Shown one piece after another: positions 35,456 to 47,397 of a stretch of 64,000 bases of DNA; the first letter of the stretch is position 1; each line of letters opens with the position of its first letter. A model generated the notes under the pieces. The model had not been told where the DNA came from. It saw only the letters and a program-made list of their open reading frames with translations, and ran no database searches. The DNA comes from Globodera rostochiensis (Eukaryota; Nematoda; Chromadorea; Rhabditida; Heteroderidae), in contig JAEVLN010000007.1 of the NCBI GenBank assembly GCA_018350325.1, positions 3,081,804 through 3,145,803 of the forward strand, in the 5' to 3' direction. The position numbers and the translations under genes are program-made.

Positions 35456-36861
35456 TTGGAGCCAGTTGCCATATTTTGTCGCAGATGAGAGTTGAGAAGC
35501 CCTGATCGTCATTAGTTGTCGAAATTCATTATTCATGGCCTTAAAATTTGTAGATAAAATTTTTTAAAACGAAAACGCATCATTTTGCCATTTTGAACAT
35601 CAGTGCCAATTGGTCTAATGTAAGGAAAGGCTTACGCAATGATGCCAATGCCAGCCCCAGCAAACTCTGGGAGGGATTAAATAATCTCTGCCCCATAAAT
35701 GCCACTTTTTGCCTGCCATTTCTCATTTCCCAGAGAGAGTATTATAAGTGCATTTAGAGTCCGGATTTTACGTTTTTTTTAAAATTGTGAAATTTAAGAA
35801 TTTTATTTTTATAATATTTTTATTTGAGATGGTTCAGCTTTTTTTTCCCCCCTTTTTTTAATACACTTGAGGTTTCCATTTCATTTCAAACAATGAGAAT
35901 TTATGCATGACCAAGGTTGGCACTGGCACTGGCACTGACACGGTTCATTTTCATAATGTTTTTTTCCCTAAAAATTATTCAAGCAATGGCACTTTTCGCC
36001 ATTCAGTTGGCACTGGCACGGTTCATTTTCATAATGTATTTGTGGCTGACTGCCTCCCTCCCATTCACGTGATTTATGATTTCAAAAGCATTTTTTAGTA
36101 CCTAATTTAGTTTTGAAAAATCATGGCCTACTGACTGAGTAAATTGGGGGTGGATTTTTGGATTTTTGGTCCAAGAAAAAGTCTTTTTTTAGGTATGCAT
36201 TTTTAGTATGAAAAAAATTTTGATTTTTAGGGGGATATTTTTAGTGTTTATTGCATTTTGCTTAAGAAATCTTTGGCAAAAAGTGCCAAAATAGGGACTA
36301 AAAAACGCAAAATGGATTTATTCTTAAAAAGCCCGAAATAGGAATTTTTAGGGACTAAAAAGTCGCACTAATTCAAAATTTTTTCGAAATGAATAAAATA
36401 AATAGGTTAAACCCTAAAAATTAATGAGTAGTTAAATTGCCCAGCCACTATGTATGAATTTTTTTTTTTCTCAAAATTATGCCCGTGGAGGCAAACATTA
36501 AACTTCGTGGCATTAATGACGCAAAAAGTCATCCCGGGATGCCATGGGCTGCTGGACAAATAATGCGCCAATTGCAAAACTCTCCTCTATCCACAGCCAG
36601 CCATAAATGGGCGGCGATGTGACTGACGCCTGCGCTAAAAAGAATTCGTAATTTTGCAAAAAAAAAAATTTCTATTTTTATTAATCGCCAATTTGGGTTA
36701 TGTCAGTTCTAAGGTCGCCACACAACCACCCAACCTGAAACATCGAAAAAGTCGTGTATTTTCTCGATTAGCTTCTGAGAATTTAATCTGTATCCGACAA
36801 TTTTTTGATTACATACGACAATTTTCTGATCATTACCCAGACCATATTAAGGCCAGTACCT

Positions 36862-37035
36862 AGACCCCGTATTCTGATCAGTACCCAGACCATATTCTGA
36901 TCAGTACCCAGACCATATTCTGATCAGTACTCAGACCATATTTTGATCAGTACCCAGACAAGTTCTGATCAGTACCCAAACTATTTTCTGATCAGTACGT
37001 AGACCCCGTATTCTGATCAGTAACTGACAATTTTT
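36862..37035. repeat. Minisatellite, about 23-bp unit, about 8 copies
   Basis: Tandem 'ttctgatcagtacccagacc' units with 'atat' or 'ccgta' variants. TGATCA is also frequent in the arrays at 41225-42380. Confidence 0.9.
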
Positions 37036-37199
37036 TGAACAACCCGTTCTGATTAACACCCATGGCTTAGTGGTGTACTCATGAAAGGTTCAAATCACAC
37101 TACAAACATCCAACTACTCTTTTAGAACACATTTTTCATTTTTGCTTTTGGTGTGCTTGCACATTCATCCCAAAACCGTCAAACATCACGGGCCTGCAC

Positions 37200-37979
37200 A
37201 CGCGCATCGTGCAGCGCATTTGGAGGCGCGACAGCGACGGTGGTCAACAGCACCAGCAGCAGCAGCAGAAGCACAACAGCATCGATGGTGCCGCCGGAGC
37301 ATCGGCACCAGCGACGACGGCACGCGAGAACGGCACCGAGAATGATCGTCGAAAGGCGGTAGGGTTGTGGGTTATTCCAGGGCTCAGATTCGTATTTGAA
37401 TGGTTAAATGGAAAGTACCGTAGTTGAAAATCAACCCCCGTACTTTGGGATTGGAAACTGTACTTATTTCAAGAATGTACTTAAAAATAGCGCCATTCAA
37501 CCGGAGTGTTTAAAATTTTGGATTTTAATCGGGTAAACCACAAAATTTGACCCCTAAATTGATTTTTGAGAAAATTTTTTGAACGTACTTGAATTTAGAA
37601 AAAATTACCCGTTATGTACTTAAAAATCAACATGCTAGTTGTACTTGAACTTAATGTTGAGTCAATACGAGCCCTGGGTTATTCAAAAACTGACATAACG
37701 GGTCTACGAGATTTTTGACGTCATAAAACCAAAATATGGAGCGTGCCAACGAGTTCGCACGCATTGTGCAAAATTGTAGGCTCCCCTGGGGGGCTTATCA
37801 AATGCAAAAGTGCCAATTTTTTGGGATTTAAAAAAAACAAAGCTTTTAATTAAAGTCTTTCAGCACGACAAGCGGAAACGAAGTGCACACAGCACAAGCG
37901 GAGGCGGCAATTGCCTGGCTCGCCGAGGCAATGCAGCTTGGCGTTTCATTGCCGCAAAATCGGTGATTCCGCTGAGCCG
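37200..37979 (+). CDS. Two exons of a basic Gln-rich protein (partial, function unknown)
   Basis: A GC-rich exon of about 37200-37355 reads RIVQRIWRRDSDGGQQHQQQ and ends TENDRRK. A second exon, 37864-37979, starts after ctttcag with HDKRKRSAHSTSGGG and ends at a strong donor (CG/GTGAGTG). They join in phase only if the first donor is GC-type (AAG/GCGGTA) or a nearby GT at 37358. The 5' and 3' exons are not found. The charge pattern resembles the RS/RGG gene at 6639-12662, but no homology is claimed. A 299-bp hAT-type MITE sits in the intron. Confidence 0.4.
37378..37676. mobile_element. hAT-type MITE (299 bp), intact target duplication
   Basis: CAGGGCTC at the left, GAGCCCTG at the right, flanked by identical 8-bp GGTTATTC (37370-37377 and 37677-37684). 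The interior has 'gtacttgaa' repeats in both orientations. Confidence 0.85.
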
Positions 37980-38862
37980 GTGAGTGTTTTTTAAAAAAAA
38001 ACAGGTTACTGTAAGAAATGTGAATCGTTTCGAAAAAAACTATCCATTCAAAAAGGGGCGGCCAAATGATGTTCATAATTAGGGTGCGGATTTATATAGA
38101 GTAAAAAGCCCCAAAATAGGGACTAAAAAGCCCAAAAAGTGGCAAAATAGGGACTAGAAAATGTACTAAAACTGACCAAAACCAGTCACTTTATGCGTGA
38201 AAACCTTTAATATCCATCATTTTTGGCAATATCAATCGTTGATGGTGATTTTTGGTCCAAGAAAAGTCTTTTTTAGGGGTGCATTTTTGGCTTTTTTTGC
38301 ATTTTTCTTATGAAATTTTCGGAAAAATGCCTAAAATATTGCATTTTTTCTTAAAATTTTGGGTTTAAAAGTGCCAAAATAGGGATTAAAAACGCAAAAA
38401 TGGCGAAATAGGGATTTATTCTCAAAAGCCCGAATTAGGGATTTATAAGGGACTAAAAAGTTGTTTTAATTGAAAAAATTTTTCGAAATGCTCACCGTCA
38501 AACGCTATGCGCTAAAAAAATAGCTTAAACTCTAAAAATCCGCGCCCTATTCATAATTGGTGGGTGTTTAGCTGCGTCATTTGTTCAAAATTAGGCACAC
38601 AAAATGACCTTTTAACTCGCACTTACAATTTAGTGCCACATTTAATTTGATGTGCCATTTGGGTTTCCGGCACGCAACACGTACGAATTTTCGATTGGAG
38701 CATCATTGGCAAAAAAATGCCATTTAAACTGAACACGAACGAAACACTTTTCCACTAAATTAACTTCCTCCATCACTTTGTCGGTGTTTGAGTCTAAAGT
38801 TTTTTAAAGAGAGAAAAAATGGTATCGGCATTGATAATATTTCAAAATGTAATCTTTTTGCT

Positions 38863-39057
38863 TATTCGAAAGTAAACACTAAATAGAAGCTTTTAGCAAG
38901 CAAAAGCTAATCGATTAGACAAATGCTAAAAAAGTTATGGCCATTATGGCCACAAAACTCAAACTTTCTGATTTTCGGGCCATAACCTTTTTGGCATTTG
39001 TCTAATCGCTTAGCATTTGCTTGTTAATAGTTTTCTACTCAGTGTTTGCTTTCGAAT
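38863..39057. repeat. Foldback element
   Basis: The arms 'attcgaaagtaaacact...gacaaatgctaaaaaagtta' and their reverse complement meet around 'tggccattatggcc' near 38938. The whole 195 bp can form one imperfect hairpin. Confidence 0.7.
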
Positions 39058-41224
39058 AATAGCAACAAAAAAAAATTCATTTGTTTCGCTAGAAAAAGTT
39101 ATAATAAAGTTTTCAAAAAAGTTGGGCAAAGGGAATGAATCGTTTTTTCCAATTCAAGCAGCTTGCTGGGCGTGTTCGACCATCTCTTTGACTAATTACC
39201 CGACCCCCGAATTTCCTAAATTCTGGCAATTAAACATTTTTAAAAATTATTTTCAAGAAAAATTAAATGCTTTTTTCCCATTTTTCAAATCAATCCTTAA
39301 ATTCTGATCATAGTCAATCATGGATTGTTCCGTCCCGTCCCGTTCCATCTTTCGAGAGTCCACACGCCCCCGTTGTCTGATCAAATTTATTTTAACCCCC
39401 CCCCCCACTCTTCCACTCTTTTTTTGTTTGTTCATTGGCCCCGCGGGGGGCAAAATGCGTGGGAGCACTTTTTGCGCCCGCGCGCGAAGCGTAATTTGAG
39501 CCTTGGCCACGACATGACAACTTTTATTCTTCAAAATGTGTAAAAGCGACGACTAAAACAAAATCTTTGAACCTTTCAAAACAAACATTTAAAAGCCGTT
39601 ATAAGCCCCCGCATTTTCGTTGCCATTAAAATGGCCAAATTTTGAAAAATTATTATTAAAAAATGCTAAAATTAATAAAGCAAAAAATAATGTTTTTTTT
39701 CTAACATTCATAAATGATTTTCTTCAAAGTTGATTTTAGCCTTCAAAACTATTCATTTTTCATAAAAAAATAACATCTTTTTTCAACATTCATACCTAAT
39801 TTGTGTTCTTCTAAAATCGATTGAAAGCCTTCAAAACTATTTTTTATTTTTCATAAATCCAAAAAATGTTATAAAATTTTTGTTGCTTCATCCATTTTTT
39901 CATTGAAAAGCCCAACATTTATTTGTGTACATCCATTTGTTGATGATGCCCTCCTCCGCTTCCGCATCATTCACTCTGCGGCATCTTCCATTTTGCCATT
40001 CAAATTTGATTATTTTTGTACATCAGATACACACACACACACACACAAATCCGCCTCCCCCCCCCCCCCCCCGGCGGCGATGGGCGGCTGCGTCCGTTTC
40101 GCCCCAGGCATTTTTGCGTGGGTGGCCTCATGGCCATTGGCAAAAACAACCCCCCGGGGGTGAATGGGGGGGCAGTAGTGAGTGGAGCAAATAAATAGAC
40201 ACATTCATTGGGCGGGGGTTGGCAGGAATTGGCCAAATTGAGAGAGAAGATGATGTTAGTTTAACCCCCCTTTTCTCTCCCCTTTCGAAGGCATGGGAAT
40301 GTGAATGGGGGGGGGGGGGGAGGATGAACTAAACTAATGGGCAAAGTGCCTACGGGGATGAGGCGGGGGATGGGCTAGGGGAGAGGTAGGGCGGTCGGGG
40401 ATGGGCATAACCCGGTTATACGGGGGCGGGGAAGGCGGGGGGACACCCACGCCGTCCCCGGAAGCAACAACGGACAGCAGCAACGACAATATTGCTTTAG
40501 CTGCTGCTTCAGCTGCTGCTGCTGATACTGGTGGGGTGATAGGCGGGCGGAGAAAAAGGAAACACAAACTTTTCTTCAACAACGACAAAAACGACGACGG
40601 CACACGGGGAGGGGGGGGGGCACATCCTTGTGCCCCCACCCAACAACGACGGCACGGCACTCATCCATCCAACCATTCATTCGTTCATTCACTTTCATTC
40701 ATATACACACATTCCATTAACGCGTGTTGGGACTGAACCGACCGACCGGACAAGCCAAACCCCTCACTTACTGCCCAGTGCCGGTGCCGGAAGCATTTTT
40801 GTGCCATCCAGAGCGGAAGGAACTTATTGGGTGTGCCGTTCCCGCCCGCCTTCGCCGCCCCCGGGCGAAAGACTCTCTCCTCTCTCTTCATTTCCTCCTA
40901 GTTTCGGACAACGGAACTTTTTTTGGCGGAACTTTGCGCGCTGTTTCGACGTCTATTTTGGCACTTTTGGAGCAACAACAACAACAACAAAAATTTGGCA
41001 CTAGCGCTTGGCCAAATAACAGCTGATTTGACCAAAATTCAAGTGAAGAAAACGACGACAAATTTGTGGCACCAAAACTATGCGCGGTGCCACCGCTGGC
41101 AACCGGCTGGGCCAAGCGCGGCGCTCACGTGACGCACAATTGATGGCTGCTGCCGCTTCGGCACGGATCAGCCGACGTCACAGTCACCAGAGGGCGTTCC
41201 GAAGGTGGCACAACAACACTGGCT

Positions 41225-41742
41225 AAATTGTGCCAACACTGTTGTTTGACTGATCAACAATGATCTAGATCTAATGACTGATCAACAATGATCTAGATCT
41301 AAATTTAATAATGACCCGTTTGACTGATCAACAATGAACTAGATCCAAAATTTAATAATGAACCCGTTTGACTGATCAACAATGATCTAGATCTAAATTT
41401 AATAATGACCCGTTTGACTGATCAACAATAATCTAGATCTAAAATTTAATAATGAACCCGTTTGACTGATCAACAATAATCTAGATCTAAATTTAATAAT
41501 GACCCGTTTGACTGATCAACAATGAACTAGATCCAAAATTTAATAATGAACCCGTTTGACTGATCAACAATAATCTAGATCTAAAATTGAATAATGAACC
41601 CGTTTGACTGATCAACAATAATCTAGATCTAAAATTTAATAATGAACCCGTTTGACTGATCAACAATAATCTAGATCTAAAATTGAATAATGAACCCGTT
41701 TGACTGATCAACAATAATCTAGATCTAAAATTTAATAATGAA
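41225..41742. repeat. Tandem repeat, about 49-bp unit, about 11 copies
   Basis: Units of 'gactgatcaacaataatcta' + 'gatctaaaatttaataatga' + 'acccgttt' with small variants. Confidence 0.95.
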
Positions 41743-41987
41743 CCCAAAACTTTGCTGTTCATTTCCGTTGCTCCACCGAATGAGTGCCCAAAATTTTGGG
41801 GTTCGGTTCCGCCCCGACTCAAACCGATTTGGAGCCAGGCATTCAAATTCCCGAACTTAAACCCCTGAAGATTTTAGGCAAATTTGGCCAATTCCCTTGC
41901 TAACATAAAGCAAGATAGGTAGGTAGATTTGTTTTTTTCTTCCTTCCCAATTTATCATTCCTTTATTGGTTATATCCATTCACTTCT

Positions 41988-42380
41988 TTTTTGATCAATA
42001 ATAATCATCCATTAACTTCTTTTTGATCAACGATCATCGTCCATTAACTTCTTTTTTGATCAATGATCTCATCCGATCACTTTTTGTGATCATCATCCAT
42101 TCACTTCTTTTTTGGTCAACGATCATCGTCCATTAACTTCTTTTTGATCAATCATCATCCGGTCACTTTTTTTGATCATCATCCAGTCACTCTTTTTTGA
42201 TCAGTGATCATCATCCATTCACTTCTTTTTTGATCAATGATCTCATCCGATCACTTTTTGTGATCATCATCCATTCACTTCTTTTGATAATGAAATATCC
42301 ATTCATTTTTTGATCTGATCTTTTCCATTAACTTCTTTTTGATAAACATCATCCATTCACTTCTTTTTTGATAAAAGATC
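41988..42380. repeat. Tandem repeat of 'ttttttgatca...catccattcact' units
   Basis: About 11-12 irregular units of 28-40 bp built from 'cttcttttttgatcaatgat' and 'catccattcac'. It lies close to the 49-bp array and shares TGATCA. Confidence 0.85.
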
Positions 42381-43145
42381 ATCATTCATTCGAAAATTCT
42401 TTTTTTTTTTTGAAATACAAAGAGAAATTTAGTGACCATTGCCTCAGTATATACCTGTTAAGGCATTATTCACGGGACCAAAGTTTCTTTTTTGGGATGT
42501 AATGCTTTTTTTGTTAATTAAAATGCCCATTAATCTTTAGGCAAAGAACGACCGGGCTAAAAATGGGACAAAAGGCATTCTCTCAAAAATGTATATGCCA
42601 AAATGTCTCAAGGGAGAGCCCGAGCAATTTCTGGCACAATTTCTGGCATTTGCGTGCTGTACCCCTTTCTTTGTTTGAAGTTTGGCACACAATTATGGCA
42701 TTTTGCCATTGGCCAATTAAAGGAAATCCCGCAGAGCATTTTTGGCACACAACAAAAGCGATTTGAGAAAATGTTCATTTTTGAAGCGAACAAATTTTTT
42801 TTGTCGTTTTCACCATTTCGCCAAAAAAAAATGTAAATTTGAAAACATTTCGACTACTACCATTTCCCCGTGCTCAACAAAATTAATTTTTTTTTCCCCC
42901 AATAAAATGTAATTTATTCCGAGACAGCAAATGAGGGGGGGGGGGGGGGAACGCAAATAAACGAATAGCATTAGTCCACGGGAACGGCACTTTTCATTAA
43001 TGCTTTTCCTCCGCGTAATAAAAGCGTCACCATTCTGTTTTTTGTTTAATGCATTTTTATTGTTTGGTTTTTTAATAAATTTAATGTTTATATTTTTTAT
43101 AAAAAAATTCCGTTTTTAAATTTTTGGCTATTTGGCCTGCACAAA

Positions 43146-43636
43146 TACCGTATTCACTCTTGTAATCCCCCACTCTCGAAAAATCCCCCACTCTCTAATA
43201 ATACCCCACTCTCTAATAATTCCCCACTCTCTAATAATTCCCCACCTCATTTACCTAACAGTTCGAATCCAATTTTATCATCTTTTCCACTGGGTAAAAG
43301 CATTTTCTTAAGGAATTTTTTCAAAAAAAAGTTGGATTTTAGGGGGTGTATTTTTTGAAATTTGAAAAAGTCAATCTTTAGGGGTGCATTTTTGGGTTTT
43401 CATTACATTTTTATAGAATAAAATTTTCTCCAAAATCAATTTATGGGTCAAATTTTTGTTTTTTGATGGATGAAGAATTTTCGTGATAGATGAACATATC
43501 GCCAAATATTTAATAATCCCCCACTCTCTAACAATCCCCCACTCTCTAAGAATCCCCTACTCTCTAACAATCCCCCCCCTTTCTGAGTAGGTTGAAAAAT
43601 AATCCCCCATGGGGGATTACAAGAGTGAATACGGTA
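43146..43636. mobile_element. Tc1/mariner-type MITE (487 bp plus TA)
   Basis: Ends CCGTATTCACTCTTGTAATC and the exact inverted gattacaagagtgaatacgg, flanked by TA on both sides (43146-43147 and 43635-43636). Just inside each end are 'cccccactctctaata' mini-repeats. Fragments of the same interior ('gaacatatcgccaaatattt' + 'aagaatccccc') lie at 50611-50760. Confidence 0.85.
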
Positions 43637-43763
43637 TGTATCAACATATTGGTCTGGCCTAGAAATTGTCTGGTCTTTAATCTTTGACTTTTGGAACCTT
43701 TTATGATTTTTCTATTTTAATTTTTGTGTGTAAATTTTTAAAATTTTTTTTTATCATTTTCAG

Positions 43764-46700
43764 AGTGCTTCCACCTCCTCCCCCGTCCACCCTGCTCCAG
43801 TGTTCCAGGGATCATCAACAGCAGACAAATCCGCATTTGGACCCACACCCACCGGATGCTCCTGTTGAGCCGGTAATCGCCCTCGGCGTCTGCGTTCGAT
43901 CAGTTGGCGTTTTCAAAGTAAGTGAATAGTGTTTAAATATTAGAATATTTAATTCATTCCAATGGCATTTTTAAATTTAATAAATTAAAAAAAGTCATTT
44001 TTTTAAAGGGTCCCACCCAACTCATCCATGGGGCATAACTTTCTTCAACCGTAACCGATTTAGAAGAAAGATCTCGAAAGATTTAAAGCTAACATTAAGT
44101 TAAAGCTTTGCGATTTGACAAGCTTCAAAAAGGTTATGGCCAGAAAACCCACCAAAAATCGGGATTTTTAAATTTGATCAAGTGTTAGGCCATAACTTTT
44201 TTAAAGCGTGTCCAATCGCAAAGCTTTAACTTAATGTTAGCTTCAACTCTTCAAGCTCTTTCGATTGGCGTTAAAATTTTCTGAATCCGTTTAAGTTGAA
44301 GCAAGTTATTGCCCCGATCTTGATTGTGGATGAGTTGGGTTTACCCCTTTTTAAATAAACTAAAATTAAATTTGTAAACACTTTTTTGCAATCACAGAGC
44401 GCTCTTACCCTCACCGCTGTGACTCAGACAACAGCCGCCACCGTACCCTTTGCCGCTACCGTACAACCCTCACCGCACCATTACCGTATCCCGTTGGCTG
44501 GCAGCGAAAATTGCCTAGTCGGCACCGCCACCGTACTCCAGCACCAACAGCAGACAAGCGGCACGTCTGTGGAATCGACAAGCGTCGTCGGCAACACAAT
44601 TACTACTGTACCAGCCGCCGGCATTGCAACAACAAAAATGCATCGACAATACAGTACGCCAACCATTTTTGTTGCCAGAATTTTTAAAATTTTATGATTG
44701 AAATTTGAATTGATCTCCCTCCTCTTTGTTAAGCTGGCTCCTCCGCTGGTGACGATGATCTTACGGTGGAGGTAAAAAAGAAAACATTAAAATTAGGGTT
44801 ACTCCCCGACCCTTCGGGCGTGGCAAAGTCGGCGTCGGGGTTCTTCGGGGATGGCAAACTCGGGGTCGGAGTTCTTCGGGGATGGCAAAGTCGGGGGGGG
44901 GGTGACCAATTCTTCAACGTCGGGGGTCGGGAAGCAACCCTAATTTAAAATAAATAAATAAAAATATAAACAATTTAGGAAATCCAAGAGTTTGCGACAG
45001 CGTTCAGAATGTTTGACAAGGACGGGAACGGCACAATGAGCATCAAGGAATTGGGTGTCGCAATGCGAACCTTGGGGCTCAACCCGACTGAAGATGAACT
45101 GCTCAACATGGTCAACGAGGTGGGAAGTGAAAAATTGAAAGTCATATTTTAATAAATAAAAATTTAATTCAAATAAAACTTACAAATGTTTTTATTAAAT
45201 GTATATTCAATTTGAGTTAAAATTATAACAAAAATTCTTTAATTTCCATGTTCCAGTACGATGTTGATGGGAACGGCATTGACTTTTTCGAGTTTTGCAA
45301 AATGATGAAGGAGATGAACAAGGAAACGGATCAGGTTGATGATCCCCAAAAATTTAAAATATACATTTTTTGCTGCCCTTTAGGAGTTGATCCGTTTGGC
45401 ATTCAGGTGAAAAATTTAAATTTTTTATATAAAAAAAAACTAATTTTTTGTTTGTTTTGTTTTTTCACAGAGTGTTTGACAAGGATGGCAATGGGTACAT
45501 TACTGCGCAAGAGTTTCGCCACTTCATGACCACCATGGGCGAGAAGTTCAGCGAGGAGGAGGTGGACGAAATCATCAAGGAGTTCGACAAGGATGGAGAC
45601 GAACAGGTAAACAACGGGTTGGGGGCAGGGTTGCAACGGATCATCCGAAATCCGTTATCCGAAATCCGGTGTTTTTCTCAATCCGATATCCGAAATCCGA
45701 TCCGACAAATTTTGGGCACCAATCCGAAATCCGTATCCGACTTTTTTCCCAATCCGTTGCAACCCAACTTGGGGGAGACGGGAACGGACAGTGTTTGGCG
45801 CCGTCAGTCATAACTAGAGTTGGCCGGGACTGGAATTTTTGGGGAAAACCGGGACTAAATTACTCCTGGTCAGGTCAAAAAAAAATCGGGGTTACTGGGC
45901 AAAAAAAAACGGTTTGGAACCGGGACCATTTATAACTAGGGCCACAAATTATATGGACAAAAAATCTCGAAATATGGCCATAAAATATGGATGAAAAATT
46001 GCAAAATATGGACAAAATTGCACAATATGGACGAAATATGGAGAAATTTTTTTTCGAATATAGCAAAAAATGGGCAAGATTTTCCTAATTGAAGTAATAA
46101 GAGAAATAAAAATTTTTGTATGCAAATTAAAGGCATTTCAGAAAAATTTTTTGAAAATAAGCAGAATTTAAAAATTTTCATTTTTTGGTGGCAGAATTTT
46201 TAGTCGCGAAAAAGTCAATTTTTAGGGGTGTATTTTTTGAAAATTTTTAAAAAGTCGATCCTTAGGGGTGTATTTTTCGTTTTTATTGCATTTTTGTTAA
46301 GTTGAATTTTTGAAAAATGGGATAAAAATTGCGAAATATGGAAAAATATGGTAAATATGGATTATAAAATGGGCTCTAGAAGCTCCAACCAAAGCTAAAA
46401 ACCATTTGTGGTATTTATACGCTGTTCCGAGTTCGCAACAAAATATGGAATTTCCATATAATTTGTGGCCCTATTTATAACTTGAAAAAACCCGTGACTA
46501 AATTTCAGTCCCAGAAAAGACATTTCAGTATTGGTCCCGGTCCCTCCCGTCCTACCCTATTTTAAAACATATAAAAAATGGTCATTTTATGTACATATTT
46601 TCTTTTTTTCCCCCTAAAATTTCGATTTTTTATTTGTTATTTACCCATTTAAAAGCAATGTTAAGATTGATTATGAGGAGTTTGTGAACGCGGTTGCACC

Positions 46701-46806
46701 AATTGTAAATGACGGAGCAAAAGAAGACGCGCCATGGGTCCAAGAAGCGTCGTCCACCGCTGTGCCGCCGCCCACTCTTGGTACAAACGGCACAAAAAAG
46801 CAATAA
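43764..46806 (+). CDS. Calmodulin-like EF-hand protein with N-terminal extension (5' end not found)
   Basis: Exons in phase: 43764-43917, 44398-44653, 44734-44771, 44979-45119, 45257-45334, 45384-45406 (a 23-nt mini-exon, ELIRLAF), 45471-45606 and 46666-46806. The first three encode a Pro/Gln/Thr/Val-rich extension. The rest is a calmodulin-like core resembling C. elegans CAL-1: [85 protein letters not shown], then a tail ending [10 protein letters not shown]1 and EF3 loops are intact. EF2 reads [12 protein letters not shown], one residue short of the standard 12-residue loop. EF4 has Glu instead of Gly at position 6 (DKDGDEQIDYEE). Likely a Ca2+ sensor with two weakened sites. The 1-kb last intron is packed with MITEs. 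The start codon lies upstream and is unidentified. Confidence 0.85.
44009..44347. repeat. Foldback element in an intron
   Basis: 'acccaactcatcca' at the left and 'tggatgagttgggt' at the right, with a long internal palindrome (aagctttaacttaatgttag and its complement) around 'ggttatggcc'. Same style as 38863-39057. It lies in the 43918-44397 intron. Confidence 0.7.
44794..44942. mobile_element. hAT-type MITE (149 bp) in an intron
   Basis: TAGGGTTACTCCCCGAC and, inverted, TAGGGTTGCTTCCCGACC. The interior is 'gatggcaaa(g/c)tcgggg' repeats. Flanks ATTAAAAT and ATTTAAAA match at 6/8 positions. Related to 17676-17785 and 47166-47397. Confidence 0.65.
45626..45767. mobile_element. hAT-type MITE (142 bp) in an intron
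   Basis: CAGGGTTGCAACGGAT and, inverted, TTGGGTTGCAACGGAT. Flanks GTTGGGGG and CTTGGGGG (7/8). The interior is 'atccgaaatccg' repeats. It sits 19 bp inside the 45607 donor. Confidence 0.75.
45815..46560. mobile_element. Degenerate accgggac-type hAT MITE, split by a nested element
   Basis: The left part (45815-45928, TAGAGTTGGCCGGGACT) and right part (46482-46560, ending ggtccctcccgtcctaccct a) resemble the intact 31294-31524 element. Between them lies the 45937-46473 insertion. No clear outer target duplication. Confidence 0.65.
45937..46473. mobile_element. hAT-type element (537 bp) nested in another
   Basis: Ends TAGGGCCACAAATTATATGG and exact inverted ccatataatttgtggcccta. Both flanks carry TTTATAAC (45929-45936 and 46474-46481), a perfect 8-bp target duplication. 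The interior has 'aaaatatggacaaa' repeats and no transposase. Confidence 0.9.
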
Positions 46807-47155
46807 TCCATTTTCATCCCCCACTTCTGATCACTTCTGATCTGATCTCTCCAAAAATATGAACAACAAAACATTTTGATCAGAGCGTTTTTAATTTATA
46901 CATTTGGTCATTATAATACTTTTTTCCCTCCATTTTGATCAGATTGCTGCACAGATCACTGAATTTGTTTACATTTTTTGTTAGAAAACATGTGTTTTAT
47001 AATTTTTATACATTTTTAATTAATAAAAAAAGAAGTGCGCGCGAATTTTTTTGCCATAATTCATTATGCCAATAATTTCATAAAGATAAAGGCATCCATT
47101 TTCCGAAATTGGATTTTTAAATTTTTTAAATTTGCCCTTTCGTTAACAAAAATTG
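46771..47155. repeat. Segmental duplication, copy 1 (3' end of calmodulin-like gene)
   Basis: Runs from 'ttggtacaaacggcacaa' in the last exon through the 3' flank (gaacaacaaaacattttgat, gagcgtttttaatttat). It is matched by 50807-51195 at clearly diverged identity. The duplication resumes at 47465-47960, matched by 51920-52370 (gaagcccagcagaaa, catggagctttt-type stretches). Confidence 0.75.
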
Positions 47156-47165
47156 GGGTTTAAAC

Positions 47166-47397
47166 TTGGGTTGAAACCCCGCGTGCGGGGTTGAAAATTG
47201 CGGGGCTCGGGGACAAAAAACCCCCGACCAAATTTTTTCAACAACCCCAAAAATTTCAAAACTCGGGGCCAGGCGGCGAAAACCCCGACCAAAAAAGTCG
47301 GGATTCGGCTTTTTTTGCACTAAAAACACCAAAAATTTAGAAATTCAGGATCGGGGGACGAAAACCCCGACCAAAAAAGTCGGGGGTTTCAACCCTA
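47166..47397. mobile_element. hAT-type MITE (232 bp), intact target duplication
   Basis: TTGGGTTGAAACCCC at the left and TAGGGTTGAAACCCC inverted at the right. Identical palindromic flanks GTTTAAAC (47158-47165 and 47398-47405). The interior is ccccgacc-rich. It is absent from the matching place in the second segmental copy near 51195, so it postdates the duplication or was lost there. Confidence 0.8.

Larger units (their letters stand above)
32126..37199. other. Intergenic, repeat-bearing
   Basis: No supported gene. It holds a CT microsatellite (33590-33715), a 33-bp minisatellite (35305-35455), and a 'gatcagtacccagaccatattct' array (36862-37035). A tRNA-like stretch lies at 37061-37098 with boxes too close together. 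A 'gtgccaaaatagggac' dispersed repeat (36200-36390) recurs at 38090-38480 and 20560-20900. The rest is AT-rich with nothing recognisable. Confidence 0.45.
37980..43763. other. Intergenic or upstream part of the calmodulin-like gene
   Basis: No exon could be firmly placed. It contains a foldback element (38863-39057), a GC-rich block (39950-41130) with many weak frames and poly-G/C runs, two large TGATCA-rich arrays (41225-41742, 41988-42380), and a mariner-type MITE (43146-43636). The first exon of the calmodulin-like gene, which must end in phase 2, probably lies here. Confidence 0.4.

Noticed and set aside
37055..37100. Possible tRNA (tggcttagtgg ... ggttcaaatcac)
   Set aside because: Boxes A and B are only about 11 bp apart, too close for a tRNA.
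40334..41132. Several overlapping frames of 100-124 aa in the GC-rich block
   Set aside because: Frames on both strands with mixed low-complexity runs; no junction links any of them to the calmodulin-like gene in phase.
42563..42836. Plus-strand frames with repeated FWH motifs
   Set aside because: They come from repeated 'ttttggcaca' background words, not from a coding signal.
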